NCBI GenBank assembly: GCA_009885105.1
Contig: VFLI01000021.1
Span: forward strand, 1-57,785
DNA: 57,785 bases
Direction: 5' to 3'
Source: Spirochaetia bacterium
Lineage (GTDB): Bacteria; Spirochaetota; Leptospiria; Leptospirales; Leptonemataceae
The notes below the pieces were generated by a model. The model was not told the origin of the DNA, searched no databases, and saw nothing but the letters and a program-made list of their open reading frames with translations. Position numbers and translations under genes: made by a program. This document shows, one piece after another, positions 1 to 8,837 of the stretch. The first letter of the stretch is position 1. Each line of letters opens with the position of its first letter.

Positions 1-1195
1 GCTTAATGCCTACATTCCCCAAACAAGTATGTATTTCCTGAGTAACCCTGCGAAAACCGTAAACACGTAATCCTTTGAGAGCGGAGTATTCGTTCAAATA
101 GAGTGTAGAGTTCTCCGGTGCGAAGTATGAATACGAAGCGATGAAGCTGTGCTTGACAATTCTCTGTGTGCCTTCTGCGATATTGTTAGAAACTCCTTCC
201 TTGCTCCATCTGTTTCGCGCCCAGACATTCCTCTTTCTGTTCTTCGCACGAGCAGAGTGATTAACAGCTCTAAAGTTCCTGTTATATCTCCCAAACCATG
301 GTGTGCCTTCATCAGCAAACACCGGTGTATTCGCCGGCAGAAAATCAAAGAGTGGTTGTATACTTTTCTGTTTCTGATCCGGGATCGATGATAGAAACAC
401 TGGCCCTTTCTTAACAGCGAGTGTGGCACACAGTGTGCCCACCTGATACTTCCCGCGCTCCTCTGCGACCTTGTCATTGAGATAGATACTTGCCGTCTGC
501 CCGGTATGTTTGTATCTGCTTCTCCCTCCGTTGCTCCTTTGTGTCGCAGAAAATAATGCCAGCGTGTCCGTGTGCACGACCGGCCTATTTGCAACGGCTT
601 CCGTTAGATCACCCTCCTCCGGCAGCAGCGTCTTCCCCCAAGCCCCCTGTATTTCCTGCCTCAAAAGCCCTTTCATCGCCGGTATCATCTCCGATAAAAA
701 GATCTGTAATCTTCTCTTGAGAAGTGTCGCAGTATTCTTCGAGACCCCCAGCCTCCTCTGGATCTCCAGTCCAGAGAGCCCTAAAGGAAACCGGTTCATG
801 GCTTCCAGTAGAATGTATGAAAACACCCAAAGTGGTATCTTGAGATGATGTAATGGAGTATAGGCCGTTCTACTGGTTTGATAATTACATTGCTGACATC
901 TGATCGCCGTCTCCCTTGTAGAAATGTCTCGTGTGAGGAGTGTTTTGCATGTTGGACACTTCTTCGGATACATCTCAGCCAGTATCGCCTTGGTCAGTTC
1001 CGTATAAAACCCCAGATTGAGATGTGGAAACCTCCTATTAAAAAACTCTTTGGCATGTGCTGCTTTGCTGGAAGACTTCCGGCTGGAGGTCCTGTTTAAG
1101 GAATTTCCTTTGGTGCATTTCTGGGGTTTCTCTGGCTTGTGCCTTGCCGGGTCGTCAGCTTCTGAACCCTGCACCCGTCCTTCCGCCCCCCTCAT
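1..1195 (-). CDS. IS transposase, zinc ribbon plus DDE domain, C-terminus cut by window edge
   Basis: The frame stays open from ATG at 1195 to the left edge, giving 398 codons with no stop. It carries a zinc ribbon, CPTC at residues 80-83 and CQQC at 100-103, as in IS1595-type transposases. A helix-turn-helix-like stretch follows (GLEIQRRLGVSKNTATLLK). Candidate catalytic acids are D210 (VVHTD), D295 (VFADEG) and E369 (YLNEY), an order and spacing that fit a DDE fold, though these were picked by eye. The last visible codons overlap the left inverted repeat, so the stop codon must lie at or just beyond the element end. The frame is also open upstream of the ATG into the right repeat, so the start is uncertain; no clear Shine-Dalgarno site is seen. 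It appears intact, without frameshifts in the visible part. Confidence 0.8.
   Translation of the reverse strand, partial: MRGAEGRVQGSEADDPARHKPEKPQKCTKGNSLNRTSSRKSSSKAAHAKEFFNRRFPHLNLGFYTELTKAILAEMYPKKCPTCKTLLTRDISTRETAIRCQQCNYQTSRTAYTPLHHLKIPLWVFSYILLEAMNRFPLGLSGLEIQRRLGVSKNTATLLKRRLQIFLSEMIPAMKGLLRQEIQGAWGKTLLPEEGDLTEAVANRPVVHTDTLALFSATQRSNGGRSRYKHTGQTASIYLNDKVAEERGKYQVGTLCATLAVKKGPVFLSSIPDQKQKSIQPLFDFLPANTPVFADEGTPWFGRYNRNFRAVNHSARAKNRKRNVWARNRWSKEGVSNNIAEGTQRIVKHSFIASYSYFAPENSTLYLNEYSALKGLRVYGFRRVTQEIHTCLGNVGIK
9..21 (+). repeat. Left terminal inverted repeat of the IS
   Basis: CCTACATTCCCCA, exactly matched by the reverse complement of 1283-1295. It encodes the last visible transposase residues on the minus strand. 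Confidence 0.75.
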
Positions 1196-1282
1196 TTGAG
1201 ACAGGGGCGAAATTACTTCTAAATATCTTAGTATGTCCCCAGACTTCTGTTCCGGTTTATCAAAGCCGGCTCTTATATCTAT

Positions 1283-1295
1283 TGGGGAATGTAGG
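1283..1295 (-). repeat. Right terminal inverted repeat of the IS
   Basis: TGGGGAATGTAGG on the plus strand, the reverse complement of 9-21. It lies upstream of the transposase start and 8 bases from the MBOAT stop codon. Confidence 0.75.
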
Positions 1296-1303
1296 TAATA
1301 GCG

Positions 1304-2842
1304 TCAGAACACAAAATAAATGAATGGAGCAACATCCGTCGCTCCCAGCTGGATAAGAACCAGTATCACAATCGGCAGAACCGCCAGCTCCAGCCAGACA
1401 GGCGGATTCCATTTCCAGGATTTTTTCTCGAAAATCCAGTATCCCAGAAGATGTCCCACATATATCGTCAGAACAGCGAAAATCACGGGCCGGTACATCG
1501 CAGGTTGAAGCGGCGCAGAGGCTGGACTGTCAAATCCCAGCATTCGTTTGAGAATCATCCAGCTTTCCCCGATGCTCTGGCTGCGAAACATAGTTCCAAA
1601 ATACACGTTGCAGAAAGTCGTGGCAAGAAAGGCAAATACGACGGCGGGTATCGCGCGGATGCTTTTTTCCGACGCGGCGTTCTGCACGATGAACTCTCCT
1701 CTTTTTTTCCGGTATTTTTCCTTGAGTTCACGATAGGCGCTCTCTACGGCCAGAATCGTTCCGTGGATGCTGCCCCACACCACAAATGTCCAGTTCGCTC
1801 CATGCCAGAGACCGGCCAGAAACATCGTCAGAAAAATATTGAGTTTGTGCCGAAAAAAACTCACACGATTTCCGCCGAGCGGTATATACAGATAATCGCG
1901 GATCCATTTGATGAGCGACATGTGCCATCTCTGCCAGTGCTCGGTCACGGAAAGACTGAGATACGGCAGACGAAAGTTCTCCGGAAGATTGTAACCGAGA
2001 AACATCGCCGTGCCCCAGGCCATGTCGCTGTAACCGGAAAAATCACAGTATGCCTGCGCCCAGAATCCGTAAGCGCCCAGCCAGTGTCCGGCCGCGCCAT
2101 ACGCAGAAGAATTTCTATATATTATATCAACTATTGGACCGATGTTGTCCGCGATCACTGTCTTCTTAAAATACCCGAGCAGAAACCAGCGTGCCGCAAT
2201 TTTCATCCTGTGCAGATCCATCACGGGCATGCGCCTGAGCTGTGGAAGAAATTCCCTGGCCGTGATGATCGGACCGGCAAGAAGGACGGGAAAAAACGAA
2301 ACGTACAGCGCGAATCGCAGAAGGCTCTTCTCCGATGGATAGACGCGCCGGTACACGTCAATCGTGTAGTTCATGGAATGAAATGTAAAAAATGAAATGC
2401 CGAGCGGCAGTATCAGATTCAGAAGAAGCGAACTTCTGTCTCCGGGAGAAAAAGTTCCCGGAGCGATCGTGTTGATCAGATCCACGAACGATGCGATAAA
2501 AAAATCGGTGTATTTAAAGTAACCGAGTATGCCGAGATTCATCAAGATGCTGCAGACTATGACGATCTTTCTGAGCCTGTTATTGCGGCGGGCATCTTCT
2601 CCGGATGCCGTGTCCAGGTATCCCAGTATCCGCGCCGATGAATAATCCCAGATGGTGACAAAAGCCAGAAGGAGGCCGAACTGCCACTGCCAGGACATGT
2701 AGAAAATATAGGAGGCCGTTATGAGGAAAATATGCAGAACGCGCAGTCTCTGCCAGGACGGAATAAAAATCGGAATAATATACCAGTGGAAAATTATTAC
2801 GGTTGCGAAAAAAATTAAGAAAGTGGCGCTGGCGAAAATCAA
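1304..2842 (-). CDS. MBOAT family membrane O-acyltransferase (AlgI/DltB-like)
   Basis: A polytopic membrane protein of 512 residues, the usual AlgI length, that would move an acyl group onto an envelope polysaccharide or other extracytoplasmic acceptor. The family signature HWQRWHMSLIKWIRDY followed by YIPLGG spans residues 302-324, and the two conserved histidines are H347 (LWHGANW) and H360 (SIHG). The end FIYF-x-F is typical of the family, so the C-terminus looks intact although an insertion sequence starts directly after the stop. AlgI-type genes often have an SGNH/DHHW (AlgX-like) partner; none is visible, and it could have lain where the IS now sits. The CPBP gene upstream is 2 bases away, suggesting co-transcription. 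The acceptor substrate cannot be told from sequence. Confidence 0.9.
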   Translation of the reverse strand: MIFASATFLIFFATVIIFHWYIIPIFIPSWQRLRVLHIFLITASYIFYMSWQWQFGLLLAFVTIWDYSSARILGYLDTASGEDARRNNRLRKIVIVCSILMNLGILGYFKYTDFFIASFVDLINTIAPGTFSPGDRSSLLLNLILPLGISFFTFHSMNYTIDVYRRVYPSEKSLLRFALYVSFFPVLLAGPIITAREFLPQLRRMPVMDLHRMKIAARWFLLGYFKKTVIADNIGPIVDIIYRNSSAYGAAGHWLGAYGFWAQAYCDFSGYSDMAWGTAMFLGYNLPENFRLPYLSLSVTEHWQRWHMSLIKWIRDYLYIPLGGNRVSFFRHKLNIFLTMFLAGLWHGANWTFVVWGSIHGTILAVESAYRELKEKYRKKRGEFIVQNAASEKSIRAIPAVVFAFLATTFCNVYFGTMFRSQSIGESWMILKRMLGFDSPASAPLQPAMYRPVIFAVLTIYVGHLLGYWIFEKKSWKWNPPVWLELAVLPIVILVLIQLGATDVAPFIYFVF

Positions 2843-2844
2843 AA

Positions 2845-3696
2845 CTACTCAGCTCCCGGATTTTGATTTCGATTTCGATTCAAAATAATAATTCCAATTA
2901 TCATCAGAGCGGCGGACGGGGCCAGTAAAAATAATGGAAGGTGCTCCGTCGACACATTTGGCGAGAGATACGGCATATCCGGGTAGAGATACAGCACGGC
3001 CACGGCTCCGAGATTGTTGAGCACATGCACGGCCACGGGAACCCAGATCGAGCCGGATTTCAGTCTGGCATAACCCAAAAGATAGCCCATCGGCGCGGCG
3101 TAGATCATCTGCCAGACATTGGGAATATGAGCCAGACCAAACAGCGCTGCCTGCAGACCCAGAATAGTTTTTTCCCGCCACGGATAAAAAGCCCTCAGAC
3201 CCGAAAGAATTAGCCCGCGGAACAGCAGCTCTTCGCAGACGGGACCGGTCATTCCAATTGTCAGCACGGCTCCGGCAAAATCCCAGGGGCTGCCTGTTGG
3301 TTGAATAATTTTAATAAATTCTCTATACAGTTCGCCGGGGGCGATCAGGGTCTTTGAAATCACCTCAAGCTCTGTTCCCAGAATCTGCATCGGTACAGGA
3401 AAAATCAGGATCACTGCCGCGCAGGCCCAGAATGGCATTTTTTTTTCTGCGGGCTTGACTTCGGGCGTGAGGGAATTGAGCCTCGACAGAAGGGCCGTGC
3501 CGGAAAGCGCAACGATAAACGGCAGGCTGAGAAGCAATTTTCGGAAGTCCGGATTTATCAAAAAGTCCGCTGGTCCGGAAAGACCGGCATTCTGGAAAGC
3601 CCCTGGAGCTGCCTGAAAAACGATCCAGGAAGCGGCCAGATACAATCCCAGAAAGACTGTGGTTAGAATTCCCGCTCTTCCGGCTCCTGTGCGCAT
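2845..3696 (-). CDS. CPBP family intramembrane glutamic endopeptidase
   Basis: A 283-residue membrane protein of the CPBP (Abi, Rce1-like) family. The conserved motifs are present: EELLFR at 155-160, FGLAH ending at H190, and H224 followed by the NN pair at 227-228, all in predicted transmembrane helices. The frame is open to 3783, but the longer version would overlap flbD on the other strand; ATG at 3696 directly precedes the first hydrophobic helix and is preferred. It is divergent from flbD and lies 2 bases upstream of the MBOAT gene, so the two probably form one unit. Family members cleave prenylated or membrane substrates; the target here is unknown. Confidence 0.85.
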   Translation of the reverse strand: MRTGAGRAGILTTVFLGLYLAASWIVFQAAPGAFQNAGLSGPADFLINPDFRKLLLSLPFIVALSGTALLSRLNSLTPEVKPAEKKMPFWACAAVILIFPVPMQILGTELEVISKTLIAPGELYREFIKIIQPTGSPWDFAGAVLTIGMTGPVCEELLFRGLILSGLRAFYPWREKTILGLQAALFGLAHIPNVWQMIYAAPMGYLLGYARLKSGSIWVPVAVHVLNNLGAVAVLYLYPDMPYLSPNVSTEHLPLFLLAPSAALMIIGIIILNRNRNQNPGAE

Positions 3697-3752
3697 TTTG
3701 GAAGCCCAGGATCGACCGGGGCGGGCCGTTGTCGAGTATATTGGAGGAAATA

Positions 3753-3983
3753 ATGATAGAACTGCATCGACTGAACAATACACCGATTTTTCTGAACCAC
3801 CATATGATTGAGACCGTGGAGGCCCTGCCGGACACCGTCATCACCCTCACATCGGAAAAAAAATATATAGTGAAGGAGTCTCCGGCGCAGATTGCCGAGC
3901 TGATCATCGCCTATGAAAGGCTGATTTACCTGACCGGTCAGAACAGCTTAAAGGGGGATGGGGGGGATAGTAAAAATAATTGA
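3753..3983 (+). CDS. flbD: FlbD family flagellar protein
   Basis: A 76-residue protein beginning MIELHRLNNTPIFLN, the conserved opening of spirochaetal FlbD, followed by the VEALPDTVITLTSEKKY core. ATG at 3753 is chosen because a strong Shine-Dalgarno GGAGG lies at 3743-3747; the earlier in-frame start at 3729 lacks one. In spirochaetes flbD is usually in a motility operon near flgE, motA and motB. Here the next gene is fliL, 31 bases downstream, with no mot genes between. Its precise molecular role is not established. Confidence 0.9.
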   Translation: MIELHRLNNTPIFLNHHMIETVEALPDTVITLTSEKKYIVKESPAQIAELIIAYERLIYLTGQNSLKGDGGDSKNN

Positions 3984-4014
3984 GCTAACTTGAAAAACTA
4001 ACGATATTACAGTT

Positions 4015-4554
4015 ATGGCCGGTGAAGAAGAAGAAATAGAAGACCAACCTGAAGAGGGCGGTGATGCCATTGCTCCCTCGGCTGCGTCCGGGTTGAGCAA
4101 AATTGTAAAGATTTTAATCTATGTTGCCCTGGGCGCCGTGGGACTTCTGATCATGATGGTCATTGCCTACTACGTGGCTCTGTTTGCCGCCGCCCAGCAG
4201 TACAAAGAGGTGTCTTCCATTGCCATCATCACGCCTCCTCCGCCTACGGATTCGTTCCGATTCCCGGACGATTTTCGCGTAAACACAGCCGACCAGGGTG
4301 AATCGCATTTTATCAAACTGCGCATGAGCCTGGGATTTGAAAAAAACAATCCCGCTCTGAAGCAGGAGCTGACCGACCGCATGTCGCAGCTTCGCGACAT
4401 TGTGAACCTGATTCTTGCCGGAAAAACAAAGGACCAGCTTTCAACGATTCAGGAGCAGCTGGAACTGCGCGAGGAAATCAAAGCGTCGATCAATCATATT
4501 CTGTCCGACGGAAAGATCACGAACATCTATTTCGACGAATTTATCGTGAACTGA
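4015..4554 (+). CDS. fliL: Flagellar basal body-associated protein FliL
   Basis: FliL is an inner-membrane protein that sits around the stator units and supports torque generation. This 179-residue copy has an acidic cytoplasmic start (residues 3-15), one transmembrane helix at about 31-56, a proline-rich linker and a periplasmic domain ending in the characteristic DGKITNIYFDEFIVN, where FliL proteins carry their conserved I-x-x-V-x-F-x-E-F-type tail. It follows flbD on the same strand and is probably co-transcribed. No strong ribosome-binding site is seen at the ATG. Other flagellar genes are not in the window. Confidence 0.92.
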   Translation: MAGEEEEIEDQPEEGGDAIAPSAASGLSKIVKILIYVALGAVGLLIMMVIAYYVALFAAAQQYKEVSSIAIITPPPPTDSFRFPDDFRVNTADQGESHFIKLRMSLGFEKNNPALKQELTDRMSQLRDIVNLILAGKTKDQLSTIQEQLELREEIKASINHILSDGKITNIYFDEFIVN

Positions 4555-4560
4555 ATTCGC

Positions 4561-5703
4561 TCACAGCCGAACATCTATCGCCGCGCATGTTCGCGTCATG
4601 TCGTATTCTTTTTCCGCGATTTCACGAGCATTCTGTCCCAGACGTTTTCTGAGCGGAGCCGATTCGGCAAGCTCGCAGATTCTCTTCACCAGTTCATCCA
4701 CACTGCCTGGTTCTATAATAAAACCCGTCACGCCCTGGCGCACGATTTCCTCCACTCCGCCGACACGTCCGGCGATGGTCGGCAAGCCCGCCCAGGATGC
4801 CTCCAGCAGAGCCGTGCCCAGTCCTTCGACATCGTCCTCTCTTTCGCAGCCGGGCTGCACAAAAATATCAGAAACACCGAACATCGCCGGCAGCAGATGA
4901 TCCGGCAGAAATCCTGTCAGAGTCACATGCGATTTCAGATCGTGAATGCGTATCAATTCTTCATAGTAGGAGTACTCCGGCCCGGAGCCGGAAATAAAAA
5001 GATGGAACCGGTCTTTGTTCTCCAGACGGCTCACCGCCTCTATGGCGAGATCAAGACCCTTTCGTGGTATGAAGGGTCCCAGACCAAAAAGCACAATTTT
5101 TCCCCGCGCTGAGTTCCGGACTGCCTCGGGAAGCTGCACTTTCTTATTTTCTTCCCAGCGATTTTCCATGCCGGGCGGCAGGACGACAATTCTATCCTCC
5201 GGTATTCCGAGCTCGCGTCCGCCCCGGGCCATGTAGCGCGACAGCGTAAAAACGTTTTTTGCTCCCATAACGAACCGCCTGTCCAGAATCCTGTGGAATC
5301 CCAGACGGTTCTTGAAATCGTTTCCGTCCAGAAATACAGAATACGGAACAGACATGGATGCCCCTCCGGCGGCCAAAATTCTGGCTGCCGGTGAAATATT
5401 GCCAAAAATCATATGCCGGGGAGAAAATTTCCGGGCTTTTTCCAGAAAGTATTCTCCAAATTCGCGCTCATTCCCGCCAAAAAACAGCGTGGAGTTTCTC
5501 AGACTGTTTCTGTGCACAGGATAATTTTCTGAAACGTCAAAGCTTTTGAGTTCTTCCGGGGCCGCCATGTATTGAGAAGCCCGGGCTGTGACGAGAACCT
5601 CAACCTGATATTTCTCCCAGTGGCGGGCTATGCCGGTGAAAAATCCTTCAATCCCTCCCGGTTCCGGGCGAAAAAAATCGCTAATTAGAAAAATTTTTTT
5701 CAT
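4561..5703 (-). CDS. Glycosyltransferase family 4 (GT-B fold)
   Basis: A 380-residue protein, the normal GT4 length, that would transfer a sugar from a nucleotide donor, probably onto lipopolysaccharide or another glycan. The N-terminus (FFRPEPGGIEGFF) is the usual GT4 glycine-rich start. The C-terminal half holds the donor-binding features: GLGPFIPRKGLDLAIEA, then EDDVEGLGTALLEA, the E-x7-E motif, followed by GGVEEIV. It has no signal peptide and is expected to act at the cytoplasmic membrane face. Its start codon is 2 bases from the earliest possible start of the divergent gene at 5706, so the shared promoter region is very short or lies inside one of the genes. Donor and acceptor are unknown. 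Confidence 0.9.
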   Translation of the reverse strand: MKKIFLISDFFRPEPGGIEGFFTGIARHWEKYQVEVLVTARASQYMAAPEELKSFDVSENYPVHRNSLRNSTLFFGGNEREFGEYFLEKARKFSPRHMIFGNISPAARILAAGGASMSVPYSVFLDGNDFKNRLGFHRILDRRFVMGAKNVFTLSRYMARGGRELGIPEDRIVVLPPGMENRWEENKKVQLPEAVRNSARGKIVLFGLGPFIPRKGLDLAIEAVSRLENKDRFHLFISGSGPEYSYYEELIRIHDLKSHVTLTGFLPDHLLPAMFGVSDIFVQPGCEREDDVEGLGTALLEASWAGLPTIAGRVGGVEEIVRQGVTGFIIEPGSVDELVKRICELAESAPLRKRLGQNAREIAEKEYDMTRTCAAIDVRL

Positions 5704-5705
5704 TA

Positions 5706-8700
5706 ATGGCGCAACGATTTAAACTTTTTTGCTCCTCTCTTAATATGAGCAAATCATCTATCTCCAGAAATTTCACGCATAGAAAATGCGGCAACTCCAA
5801 AACATTCATTTTTCTATGTGCGTTTCTTTCCATTAGCGGCGGCTGCGCGCATTCTTCTCAGACTCCCTATTTCAGCCTGAAATCGGGGGCTCTGTTGTCG
5901 CTTGACTATGCGGGGACGAATCTTCTGGAAGAAATCCCGGCATACAGCGCAATCCAGATCCAAACAGAAATCCCCGCGCCTTCTGCCGCTGAGTATAATA
6001 AACTCGGGCCGGATTTCAGAATTGAAGAAGGACGTCTCTGTGTGCGAAACATCGGAAACTACTATTATTCTTATGAGGCGGGGCTTCGTTTTGAGTACTG
6101 CGAACCCGAGTCGATTGCCTCGGATATTTCCATTCCCGGTATTCTTGAAATCCTGGCATGGACCGGCGGCTCTAATCAGGACAGCGCCCTGCCCTATTTT
6201 GATACTGGAACAATTCGTCTTGAAATATCTTCACTTTCTCAGCTGCGAAAGACAGGCGGAATTCTGGTTTCGGTTGATGCAGGACAGACTTTTAACGGAA
6301 TTTTTTCGGACAATCTTCTTCGCGGGAAAGTCCTGCATCTGGATTCCAGACTGCCGCTGAATGAGAAAAACATCGGCGCCGGCGTTCTGCCCCGGCGATT
6401 TTCGCAGGCATCATACAATCTCCTTGCGACCGAAAACGAAGTCATTCTAGTGTACAGCACGGAAGACGCCGACAGACTGCTTTTGGTTCGCATACGATCA
6501 ATCGAAGCATCTTCCAGAATCACGGCGGGACTCCAGCGCATTTTCGAAATACAGACGCGTCTTCTGCAGCAGGCCGGGCATGACGGAATTTTTCTGTCAG
6601 AAATATTTTTTCGAGACAGCGCCGGCGGGAATGAGGAATTCCTTGAAATTTCCGGCAGAGCCGGGCAGAATACTCTCGGCAGAATTCAACTTCAAACTGA
6701 CACGGGATTTGTTTTTGATTCGGAAGTCTTTTTGTTTGCCTCATCGGCGGCAGTATTTTCGCCTTCCAGTTTTCCAGGTTTCTCTTTCAAACGAAGTGTG
6801 AGCGCTGTGTTTGCGGCCGGCTCCGCCATTTACAACCTGGAGTCCTACAGTCAGTCCGGCGGCTCGCCGAAGCGGAGCATAGACGCTGCGGATGCAGGCG
6901 GGATATTTTCTGCTGTTTTTGTCTGCTATTCAAATCCCATCTGCGCGAACCGGGGTCTTTCGCCGGATATCCTGGACCGACTGAATCAGTCCGCCTCGGA
7001 GGATCCGTCCCGATGTCGGATGGACGACTATACTCTGACTGAAATCAATCCCTTCGGTATTCACGAGAATTTGCCCGATGGAAGCGCCTCAGCGACAATC
7101 GATGCGGGAGGGAAATTCGTGGAAATCTCTGCTAACAGGCCCTGTGTTCACGGTTCCGTTGTTTTTTATGCGGGAGATGCGATTCTCGATTCGGGGGCGG
7201 GCGCGCAGCAGACTCTACTCTTTGCGGCCCAGGGCAGTTTCTTCACAGAGCCTCCGCTTGTGGCGCCTGAACTTCGCGGGTTTTCTGAATACGATGAAGT
7301 CAGCGGCTTTGATCTAATATCCAATTCTCGCAGATCGCTGCGAAGGGGCGTTCCTCTGAATGTGCATTACATACGCGGCGACAGCTCCGGCAGAAGTCCA
7401 GTTTTCCGGCGTGTTTATTCTCTCATATCGGACGATTTTCTGCGCCGGGATTATTTCCATGCCGCCTCCAGCGCCGGATTACGCTCGGATCTTTCATCGA
7501 ATCATTCGATGAGTCCCGGGATTGCGACGCCTCTCGAAAAGAATTCATTGATTTGCGGACGACTTTCCGAAATTTTCCCGCTCTCTTCGCGTGACGCATC
7601 GGGTGTCCTGACCGCATCGGATGAATTTTTTGAAATCTCCGGCCTCTGCCCGGTTTCCGGGAACAGCGGTCTTACTCTGCGAGTCCAGCGCCTATCTGAC
7701 GGCAAAATCGATGAATACAAATTTCCGCGTCCGGAGGCTCAGTATCTGAATGCCGGGAGACTTGCCATTTTCCGGTCCGATCCTCACTGCTGGAACAGAC
7801 CCTCCGGCGCTGTTTACTTTTCAGGCCTTTCACTGCCCGACGAAGGCGCAGACTATTCCCTGCTCGATGAAGATGGGAATATTCTGGACACTGCCGCTGT
7901 CGAGCGCGCGGATATTGAAAGTCTTTCTGCGCCGCGAAGCAGCTTCTACTACCATCCCGGCGCCGGACGCTGGCGCGCGACAGACTTTTCTGATGCAGAG
8001 AACCTCTGCGGCCCTTACTCATTGGGCACTCCGGGAGGGAATGAAGCCTACCGCCCGTTTCTGCATCCGTTAACTTTTAGAGACGACAGAAGAGTCCTGC
8101 GCCTTTTTTCGACAAACAATTCTGAGACAGTATTCTGGAAAGCGGGCGCGCGACTTGACGTTCCTGAAATCGAGTATTCATTTCAGCTGTCGACGGGCGC
8201 TGATTTTGATTTCTCCTATCCATCCGGCGCTTCGGGGCGAAAATTGATGGCGGCAAATGACGCCTCTGGAAATTTGATTTTTCTCGGCGAAATATATCCG
8301 GCGGGACAGAGGCTGTCCATCGACGCTGTTTCGGCGACACCGGCGGCGGGTTCGGTCGAATGGCTGCGACTCTGCGCGCCGCTGCCTCAGTATCCGGCCG
8401 GATCGCCCGGATTCCAGCCGCGAATAGGAGAATTTCTTCATATCAAAGACAGCGCGTCTGCGGATCGTATTATCCCCTACGCCGGCCGTTTTTCAGGAAC
8501 CTTCTTCAGTCTCCGCGCCGATTCGCTGAGCCTGAGTCCCGGCGAATGCGCCCTGCTCGTGGATCCGGACTACTCCGGTCAGCCGCTGCCGCTCGCAGCA
8601 GGCGATGTATCTCTCTGGACAATTGAATCAACTTCCACAATCGGAAACGGCCTGTCTTCCGGCGAAGGTCTGATGATCTACTCATCAATGCCGGACGGTT

Positions 8701-8837
8701 CATCTGAAAATCTCTGTTCCCTGGGCCTGCCGGATACAATGCAGCCTTTCCACATTAACACATCTTCCAGTGAATATGTCAGAAGAAAGCCCGGATTTCA
8801 TTTCGATCTGCGCGAAAACTACGAGGTTGTGCGATGA
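5706..8837 (+). CDS. Large surface lipoprotein with several lamin-tail-like domains
   Basis: A 1043-residue secreted protein. A basic start leads to a hydrophobic stretch TFIFLCAFLSISGGC with a plausible lipobox cysteine at C47. The rest looks like four divergent lamin-tail (LTD) beta domains: about 295-400 (SEIFFRDSAGGNEEFLEI), 440-600 (LTEINPFG ... KFVEI, ending with SPG), 640-790 (DEFFEI ... DYSLLDEDGNILDT ... YSLGTPGGNE) and 880-1043 (PGECALLVDPDY ... IGNGLSSGE). These phrases match LTD core strands by eye. In bacteria LTDs often accompany secreted nucleases and phosphoesterases, which fits the next genes. An ATG at 5745 is an alternative start and leaves more room for a promoter. The next gene overlaps by 4 bases (ATGA). 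Confidence 0.65.
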   Translation: MAQRFKLFCSSLNMSKSSISRNFTHRKCGNSKTFIFLCAFLSISGGCAHSSQTPYFSLKSGALLSLDYAGTNLLEEIPAYSAIQIQTEIPAPSAAEYNKLGPDFRIEEGRLCVRNIGNYYYSYEAGLRFEYCEPESIASDISIPGILEILAWTGGSNQDSALPYFDTGTIRLEISSLSQLRKTGGILVSVDAGQTFNGIFSDNLLRGKVLHLDSRLPLNEKNIGAGVLPRRFSQASYNLLATENEVILVYSTEDADRLLLVRIRSIEASSRITAGLQRIFEIQTRLLQQAGHDGIFLSEIFFRDSAGGNEEFLEISGRAGQNTLGRIQLQTDTGFVFDSEVFLFASSAAVFSPSSFPGFSFKRSVSAVFAAGSAIYNLESYSQSGGSPKRSIDAADAGGIFSAVFVCYSNPICANRGLSPDILDRLNQSASEDPSRCRMDDYTLTEINPFGIHENLPDGSASATIDAGGKFVEISANRPCVHGSVVFYAGDAILDSGAGAQQTLLFAAQGSFFTEPPLVAPELRGFSEYDEVSGFDLISNSRRSLRRGVPLNVHYIRGDSSGRSPVFRRVYSLISDDFLRRDYFHAASSAGLRSDLSSNHSMSPGIATPLEKNSLICGRLSEIFPLSSRDASGVLTASDEFFEISGLCPVSGNSGLTLRVQRLSDGKIDEYKFPRPEAQYLNAGRLAIFRSDPHCWNRPSGAVYFSGLSLPDEGADYSLLDEDGNILDTAAVERADIESLSAPRSSFYYHPGAGRWRATDFSDAENLCGPYSLGTPGGNEAYRPFLHPLTFRDDRRVLRLFSTNNSETVFWKAGARLDVPEIEYSFQLSTGADFDFSYPSGASGRKLMAANDASGNLIFLGEIYPAGQRLSIDAVSATPAAGSVEWLRLCAPLPQYPAGSPGFQPRIGEFLHIKDSASADRIIPYAGRFSGTFFSLRADSLSLSPGECALLVDPDYSGQPLPLAAGDVSLWTIESTSTIGNGLSSGEGLMIYSSMPDGSSENLCSLGLPDTMQPFHINTSSSEYVRRKPGFHFDLRENYEVVR

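Larger units (their letters stand above)
1..1302 (-). mobile_element. Insertion sequence with zinc-ribbon DDE transposase (IS1595-like), left end at or beyond the window edge
   Basis: The element is defined by an open transposase frame on the minus strand and by a perfect 13-bp inverted repeat, CCTACATTCCCCA, read inward at 9-21 and again at 1283-1295. Both copies are preceded on the outer side by GCT plus a few divergent bases, so the true terminal repeats may run to about 1 and 1302. No target-site duplication can be shown because the left flank is missing. The right end stops one base before the stop codon of the MBOAT gene, so the insertion removed or displaced whatever followed that gene. 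Assignment to the IS1595 group rests on the N-terminal zinc ribbon and DDE layout and is tentative. Confidence 0.75.

Noticed and set aside
94..830. Two minus-strand open frames of 166 and 73 codons
   Set aside because: They overlap the transposase in another register; the transposase frame carries recognisable zinc-ribbon and DDE motifs and no stops.
1451..2395. 314-codon open frame on the plus strand
   Set aside because: Lies antisense to the MBOAT gene, which has clear family motifs; the frame is a by-product of its codon use.
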